Positions 59,741 to 64,000 of a stretch of DNA of 64,000 nt are shown one piece after another. How positions within the stretch are numbered: position 1 is the stretch's first letter; each line of letters begins with the position of its first letter. Source of the stretch: CAXBGS01 sp963975425 (GTDB taxonomy: Bacteria > Planctomycetota > Planctomycetia > Pirellulales > Pirellulaceae); the NCBI GenBank assembly GCA_963975425.1, contig CAXBGS010000001.1:372001-436000 (forward strand), written 5' to 3'. The position numbers and the translations under genes are program-made. A model generated the notes under the pieces. That model saw only the letters and a list, made by a program, of their open reading frames with translations. It did no database searches and was not told the DNA's origin.

Positions 59741-62272
59741 ATGAACGACATTTCCAGTTCGGACGAACCCGAATCCGATGGTACCCCGTACGTCGCTCCA
59801 TCGGCCAATACGGAATACACCGACAAGGACCTGCAACACCTCTCCGATCTGGAACACGTCCGGGAACGGCCCAGCATGTATATCGGTGACACGACCGTCC
59901 GCGGTCTGCATCACTTGGTATACGAGGTTGTGGACAATTCGATCGACGAGGCCATGGCGGGATTCGCCAAATCGGTCACCGTAACCGTCCACACCGACGG
60001 CAGCGTCACGGTCGAAGACGACGGACGCGGCATCCCCGTCACACGACACGATCAGCTGTCCGAAGAGCTGGACCGGGAAGTCAGCACGCTTGAGGGCGTG
60101 ATGACGGTGCTGAAATTCGGCGGAAAGTTCGAAAAAGGTGCGTATCAAACATCCGGCGGTCTGCACGGCGTCGGTGTGACCGTCGTCAACTTCCTCAGCC
60201 AGTGGGCTGAAACCGAAGTCAGCCGCGACGGATTCACCTGGACTCAAGAATACGAGCGGGGCGTCCCTCGCGGCCCGGTCAAAAAAGGCCGGGCGACGAA
60301 AAAGACAGGCACCAAGACCACCTTCAAGGCCGACGCCCAGATTTTTCAGGTCACCAAATACAACTTCGACACGTTGATGAAGCGGCTGCAGGAACTCGCT
60401 TTTCTCAACAGCGGAGTCCGCATCAAGTTTCTTGACGAACGAAACGGCGAAGGTGGCGATTTTAAGTATGACCGCGGTATTGTCGAATTTGTCGAACACC
60501 TCAATCGTGCCAGCGATGTGCTGCACAGCGACGTGATTCAAATTGTCGGTGCACGTGACGGCGTCGAATATGAAATCGCCCTGCAGTACAGCACCGAGTA
60601 CACCGAGAACGTTCAGTCGTACGTCAACAATATTCACACCATCGAAGGCGGGACGCACGTTTCGGGGTTCCGAAGCGCGCTGACCCGAACGCTGAACAAT
60701 TACGGCAAGAAAGAGAACCTGTTCAAAACCGTTACGCCGACCGGAGACGATTTCCGCGAAGGCTTGACCGCCGTGATCAGCGTTCGTGTCCCGCACCCGC
60801 AGTTCGAAGGCCAAACCAAAACCAAGCTGGGCAATGGTGAAGTCGACGGCATCATCACCAGCGGCGTCGGCGAAACATTGGCGAAATACCTGGAAGAAAA
60901 CCCTCGTGCCGCCAAGGCAATCGTCCGCAAGGGCCTGTTGGCTGCCGAAGCCCGCGAGGCTGCTCGCAAAGCGAAAGATCAGTTGCGAAAACGCAAGGAT
61001 GCTCTCGGCGGCGGCGGATTGCCCGGCAAACTGCGGGATTGCATCAGTAAGAATATGGAAGAGTGCGAAGTGTACCTGGTCGAAGGTGACTCGGCCGGTG
61101 GATCGGCCGAGGGCGGCCGAATGCGCGACTTCCAAGCGATCCTGCCGCTGCGCGGTAAGATCATCAACGCCTATAAGAGTCGTGAAGACAAGGTCTTGGC
61201 CAACGAGGAAGTCCAGTCCATGATCCAAGCGATCGGGACCGGCATCGGTGCCGACCAGGATCTGACCAAGCGTCGGTACAACAAAGTCATCATCATGACT
61301 GACGCCGACGTTGACGGCAGCCACATTCGGACGCTGCTGCTGTGCTTCTTTTACCGACAGATGTATCAATTGGTCGCGGCCGGTCACGTGTACGTCGCCC
61401 AGCCACCACTATTCCGGGTCCAGCACGGCAAAAAACGGTACTACATCCAATCCGACGAAGAGATGAAGGGTCAACTGCTCGAACGAGGTCTCGGCGATAC
61501 CGTATTCGAGGCCGAGGACGGACGCCGGATCGAAGGCGAACAAATGCGCCAGCTGTGTACCACGCTGGCTTCGATGGAAGACGCCATCGTGGCCCTTGAA
61601 CGTCGCGGCACCAGTCTGCGTGCCCACGCCCAGCGGCTTGATCCGGTTTCCGGCCGATTGCCCGCCTTGCTGCTGACCGTTGGCAACGAAGAGCAATGGT
61701 TCCATGAACAGGACGAGGTCGAAACGTATCTGAACGCCAATCATCTGAAACTCGACAACGAGGACGAAGACGCAGACGACGATGATGATGACACGGAAAC
61801 CGGCGACGGTGCCGCGGCAGAGGAACCCGATCTGGGCGTCCGAGCCCACTTGGCCGAATTGCACGAAGTCCGAACGATCAACAGCGGACTGAAAGAACTC
61901 TCACCGCTGGGATTCAGCATCGATGACCTCGTTCCGGTCGACCGCACCGGTTCGACGGCACCACGATTCGAACTGCTGCGTGGCGAAGACCAACGTCGTC
62001 CGCTGGAGGATCTTCGGGATTTACTTTCCGAAGTTCGTGCCGCCGGTGAAAAAGGTCTGCAACTGACTCGCTTTAAAGGACTGGGCGAAATGAACGCCGA
62101 GGAACTTCGCGAGACCACTCTTGATCCCGCCAACCGAACACTGATCAAGGTGAATTTGACCGACGCGGGCGCCGCCGATGAAATGTTCCGCCTGTTGATG
62201 GGCGACAAAGTCGAACCGCGGCGCGAGTTCATCGAAAAGCATGCGCTTGATGTGCGAAACTTGGACGTTTGA
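59741..62272 (+). CDS. gyrB: DNA gyrase subunit B
   Basis: 843 residues: GHKL ATPase domain (about 35-250) with 'EVVDNSIDEAMAGF' (N motif), 'DDGRGIPV' and 'GGLHGVGVTVVN'; transducer domain (about 250-425); TOPRIM with 'EGDSAGGSAEGGR' (about 451) and the metal triad in 'TDADVDGSHI' (about 527); and a C-terminal GyrA-binding region ending 'RREFIEKHALDVRNLDV'. With GyrA (not in the window) it introduces negative supercoils. It has extra sequence between TOPRIM and the tail, including an Asp/Glu run near residues 673-695 (61757-61835). Confidence 0.97.
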   Translation: MNDISSSDEPESDGTPYVAPSANTEYTDKDLQHLSDLEHVRERPSMYIGDTTVRGLHHLVYEVVDNSIDEAMAGFAKSVTVTVHTDGSVTVEDDGRGIPVTRHDQLSEELDREVSTLEGVMTVLKFGGKFEKGAYQTSGGLHGVGVTVVNFLSQWAETEVSRDGFTWTQEYERGVPRGPVKKGRATKKTGTKTTFKADAQIFQVTKYNFDTLMKRLQELAFLNSGVRIKFLDERNGEGGDFKYDRGIVEFVEHLNRASDVLHSDVIQIVGARDGVEYEIALQYSTEYTENVQSYVNNIHTIEGGTHVSGFRSALTRTLNNYGKKENLFKTVTPTGDDFREGLTAVISVRVPHPQFEGQTKTKLGNGEVDGIITSGVGETLAKYLEENPRAAKAIVRKGLLAAEAREAARKAKDQLRKRKDALGGGGLPGKLRDCISKNMEECEVYLVEGDSAGGSAEGGRMRDFQAILPLRGKIINAYKSREDKVLANEEVQSMIQAIGTGIGADQDLTKRRYNKVIIMTDADVDGSHIRTLLLCFFYRQMYQLVAAGHVYVAQPPLFRVQHGKKRYYIQSDEEMKGQLLERGLGDTVFEAEDGRRIEGEQMRQLCTTLASMEDAIVALERRGTSLRAHAQRLDPVSGRLPALLLTVGNEEQWFHEQDEVETYLNANHLKLDNEDEDADDDDDDTETGDGAAAEEPDLGVRAHLAELHEVRTINSGLKELSPLGFSIDDLVPVDRTGSTAPRFELLRGEDQRRPLEDLRDLLSEVRAAGEKGLQLTRFKGLGEMNAEELRETTLDPANRTLIKVNLTDAGAADEMFRLLMGDKVEPRREFIEKHALDVRNLDV

Positions 62273-62325
62273 TCAGTTAGTCTAGCCGCTCTTGGTGCGC
62301 TTCTCTTACCCAAGACCATCCCCTC

Positions 62326-62344
62326 GTTAGCCGTTTCGGCTAAC
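62326..62344 (+). terminator. Stem-loop downstream of gyrB, no U-tract
   Basis: GTTAGCCG (62326-62333) and CGGCTAAC (62337-62344) form a perfect 8-bp stem with a TTT loop, 54 bases after the gyrB stop. There is no T-run after it. It probably marks the 3' end of the gyrB transcript. Confidence 0.5.
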
Positions 62345-62554
62345 TAATCTGGGTGCGCATTCGCGCCATGGGACTCCTAACCCGGACAACCGGTACGTTC
62401 GGACTGATTGCCGTAACGTCAATGCTTCGTTGATCCGACTTTTTTGACTCATCAGATTCTTGTCGTACCTTTCACGTAGAGAGTGAGCGGATCGGTGTTC
62501 GGTCCGCTGCCGGATGTCTCCTGAGCGTTTTTGCGTGACGGTGATGCCCGGTCA

Positions 62555-62691
62555 GCCTTGCTCTTGACAAAGGCAAACCGGCCGAGAGGTCGGCACGCAA
62601 AGCTACGGGTCCGTGGGAATCTGAAACGTTGTCTTTCGGGATGACAGATCTTGTTCCTCAGGATTGCCGGGCTGCCAAGGGAAACCAAGGC
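62555..62691 (+). ncRNA. Cyclic-di-GMP-I (GEMM-I) riboswitch candidate
   Basis: The conserved core reads AAGGCAAACC (62570-62579), a hairpin GGCC-GAGA-GGTC with a GNRA loop (62580-62591), and then CACGCAAAGC (62594-62603) leading to ACGGGTCC. These elements occur in this order in known GEMM-I RNAs such as Vibrio Vc2. A long second hairpin follows, with AATCTG pairing to CAGATC and GTTGTC pairing to GATGAC, then TTGCCGGGCTGCC. GCCTTG (62555-62560) can pair with CAAGGC (62686-62691) to close the structure. It lies about 124 bases upstream of the Flp pilin gene, in the same direction. Confidence 0.85.
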
Positions 62692-62792
62692 ATGTCAACG
62701 AACGTCGGAGACGAGGCTGCCCCCACTGTTGGACCAACTCACGTCGAGTTGGCCCGTTAGTCATCGTCGAGAGTGTGACCTCATCGGTAGCA

Positions 62793-62806
62793 CCTCATTC
62801 GAGGAG
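62793..62806 (+). promoter_or_regulatory. Flp pilin ribosome binding site in a small hairpin
   Basis: GAGGAG (62801-62806) lies 8 bases before the flp ATG. Its GAGG can pair with CCTC at 62793-62796 around a 4-base loop. A second CCTC lies near 62779-62782. Upstream, CCAACTC (62734-62740) pairs with GAGTTGG (62746-62752). These could form the expression platform of the riboswitch. Confidence 0.5.
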
Positions 62807-62814
62807 AGATAGAT

Positions 62815-63000
62815 ATGAATAAGTTCGCAAATAGCGTTGTTGAGTTCCTGAAAGAAGAAGATGGACCAACAGCTGTTGAGTACGCCGTGATGCTCGCTCT
62901 GATCGTCGTCGTTTGCTTGGGTACCGTCGGTACTCTGGGCAGCAAAGCAGAAGAGAAGTTCAAGAAAGTTAGCGACAGCCTTTCGGGCACAACTAACTAG
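62815..63000 (+). CDS. flp: Flp/Fap-type pilin
   Basis: 61 residues, typical of Flp pilins. The leader ends near a G-P-T-A-V-E-Y-A motif: Gly17 precedes the cleavage region, Glu22 is the conserved glutamate and Tyr23 follows. The hydrophobic helix covers about 24-45 and the C-terminus is charged and polar. Flp pilins are processed by a prepilin peptidase and assembled by the Tad machine into adhesive pili. A strong GAGGAG site precedes it. A c-di-GMP riboswitch candidate lies upstream, and a prepilin peptidase gene lies downstream. Confidence 0.95.
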   Translation: MNKFANSVVEFLKEEDGPTAVEYAVMLALIVVVCLGTVGTLGSKAEEKFKKVSDSLSGTTN

Positions 63001-63010
63001 TTCAGCGATC

Positions 63011-63113
63011 GATTTTGATGTGGCGCGAAAGTTCTTGCCGGAGTCGCTGCATCAAAGTCGAATCCCATTGCTGTCTTAACGCTTTTCCGGTGGCGACCAT
63101 ATCTCGGTCGCCA
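63011..63113 (+). promoter_or_regulatory. Two hairpins between flp and the downstream pilus genes
   Basis: GATTTTGATG (63011-63020) pairs with CATCAAAGTC (63050-63059), 10 bp with one wobble. TGGCGACC (63091-63098) pairs with GGTCGCCA (63106-63113), 8 bp perfect. Neither has a T-run. They probably stabilise or partly terminate the flp message so that pilin is made in excess over the assembly proteins. Confidence 0.5.
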
Positions 63114-63153
63114 TCGGAACGCGTTGAGATACCAAACCCTTCAAGATGATCGA

Positions 63154-63264
63154 ATGAATTATCCGCTACTTCCAGCCGACGCCGCCGCCTACGCTTGGCA
63201 ACTTTCGTGTTGCTTGGTCACGCTGCTGTTCGCCATGTTCAGTTGGATGATCGGACCACGCTAA
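63154..63264 (+). CDS. Putative 36-residue membrane peptide in the pilus locus
   Basis: ATG at 63154 to TAA at 63262-63264. The peptide begins MNYPLLPADAAAYAWQ and continues with a hydrophobic segment (about 16-33) ending in MIGPR. It sits between flp and the prepilin peptidase gene in the same direction, and is the only coding-like frame in this 369-base spacer. No strong ribosome binding site is visible. It could be a small membrane component of the pilus locus or a chance frame. Confidence 0.4.
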   Translation: MNYPLLPADAAAYAWQLSCCLVTLLFAMFSWMIGPR

Positions 63265-63369
63265 ACCGCTAAGCAAACAAATCCGGGCGGGTCGCACGCT
63301 GCCCAACCACTACCTATCCGCACACATCCGCGAATCCGATTCGCGTTACCAAATACGGGGAAGAGAATT

Positions 63370-63927
63370 ATGGCCATCGTTTTTCAAGCCATCGCAGAGA
63401 ATTGGATCGTTTGGTTCGTCGCAGCCGTTTTGGTCGTCGCTGCGGTCATCGACGGAATGATCTTGAAGGTTCCTAACTGGCTAACCTTTCCCTTCATCGT
63501 TTGTGGCTGGATTCACTGGACGATCGAGAGCGGGTTCAGTGGTTTGGGCTGGAGCCTGACCGGAACCATCGTCGGTATGGTGCTATTGCTCGTCCTACGA
63601 AATGTCGGCGGCATGGGTGCCGGTGACGTGAAACTGCTGGCCGGTGTCGGCGCCTGGTTGGGCGCCATGGTGACATTGAAAGCATTCGCGGCAACCGCAA
63701 TTGTCGGCGGAATCATGGCTCTTGTGATGATCGGCATGAGCGGCAACTGGTTCAAACACTACGCGATGGCTCGCCAGATCATCGAAGAGTGGAAAACGAT
63801 CCGAAATCCGTCCAAATTGGCCGCAATCGCCCGGGAACGTAAGCCAACGATGAAGCTGTTGCCTTACGGAATCCCCATGGCAATCGGCTCAATCGCGTAC
63901 TTCGCCTTCGCCGGAATGATGTCTTAA
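63370..63927 (+). CDS. cpaA: CpaA/TadV-type prepilin peptidase (A24 family)
   Basis: 185 residues with about five hydrophobic segments. The two catalytic aspartates of the family are visible: Asp28 in 'AAVIDGMILKVPNWLTFP' and the Asp of 'GGMGAGDVKLLAGVGAWLG' (about 80-98, GxGD motif). It lacks the N-terminal methyltransferase domain of PilD, as is normal for CpaA/TadV. It cleaves Flp pre-pilin at the inner membrane. GGGGAAGAG precedes the ATG. The rest of the Tad locus is expected past the right edge. Confidence 0.93.
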   Translation: MAIVFQAIAENWIVWFVAAVLVVAAVIDGMILKVPNWLTFPFIVCGWIHWTIESGFSGLGWSLTGTIVGMVLLLVLRNVGGMGAGDVKLLAGVGAWLGAMVTLKAFAATAIVGGIMALVMIGMSGNWFKHYAMARQIIEEWKTIRNPSKLAAIARERKPTMKLLPYGIPMAIGSIAYFAFAGMMS

Positions 63928-64000
63928 GTCCGGCGGCTGGTAAAAGCAGCAATTGGAAAACTGCAACGACTAGGCACTGCAGCAGCTCTAAGCAAACCGT

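Noticed and set aside
59675..61387. 570-codon minus-strand open frame opposite gyrB
   Set aside because: It is a mirror frame of a highly conserved gene, and its composition follows from gyrB codon use.
62452..62688. 78-codon minus-strand open frame
   Set aside because: It has a TTG start, Arg/Ser-rich composition and overlaps the c-di-GMP riboswitch candidate on the other strand. There is no coding signal.

Overview
The window looks like a chromosomal segment of a planctomycete, most likely a Pirellulaceae relative of Rhodopirellula. The evidence is family content: two planctomycete cytochrome (PSCyt1/DUF1549/DUF1553) plus DUF1501 modules, a DUF6677 gene, a sulfatase and a sulfatase-like protein, an SHD1-domain secreted protein, a Cys-rich secreted protein, ExbD pairs with a TPR partner, and a kinase-fold protein with a membrane anchor. 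I see no rRNA, tRNA, CRISPR array, insertion sequence or prophage.

Layout. 1-3.1 kb: a truncated helical-repeat gene and a ClC-family anion transporter with CBS domains. 3.2-13 kb: two tandem paralogous cytochrome/DUF1501 modules on the minus strand. 13.4-21.5 kb: an outer-membrane porin, a fused HyuA-HyuB hydantoinase/oxoprolinase, and a potassium-uptake regulator (TrkA) with a small membrane protein and a DUF6677 protein. 22-28.9 kb: a lipoprotein, a Cys-rich secreted protein with a structured leader and an intrinsic terminator, a degenerate sulfatase-fold protein, a WecG-type glycosyltransferase and a VWA operon. 29-35.6 kb: metK, two phosphoesterases, peptidase T and a PolB-like 3'-5' exonuclease. 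35.8-44.2 kb: large secreted proteins, a LigD-phosphoesterase-like protein and an ExbD-ExbD-TPR operon. 44.4-52.5 kb: sulfatase, cysteine hydrolase, a membrane LRR-like protein, a methyltransferase, a pseudokinase operon and GrpB. 52.7-59 kb: a secreted protein with ten DDLFG-type repeats and an SHD1 domain, and a translationally coupled pair of a c-type-heme sensor histidine kinase and a membrane cytochrome c. 59.1-64 kb: RNase HI, gyrB, and the start of a Flp/Tad pilus locus (pilin, a tiny membrane ORF, CpaA-type prepilin peptidase).

The most notable items are: a good match to the cyclic-di-GMP-I (GEMM-I) riboswitch upstream of the Flp pilin; the heme-kinase/cytochrome pair, a plausible redox-sensing unit; the pseudokinase; the DDLFG/SHD1 protein; and short tandem duplications (15-19 bp) that include the stop codon of three unrelated genes. 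Several start codons were moved inward from the longest open frame, on the basis of signal peptides, ribosome binding sites or 4-base stop/start overlaps.
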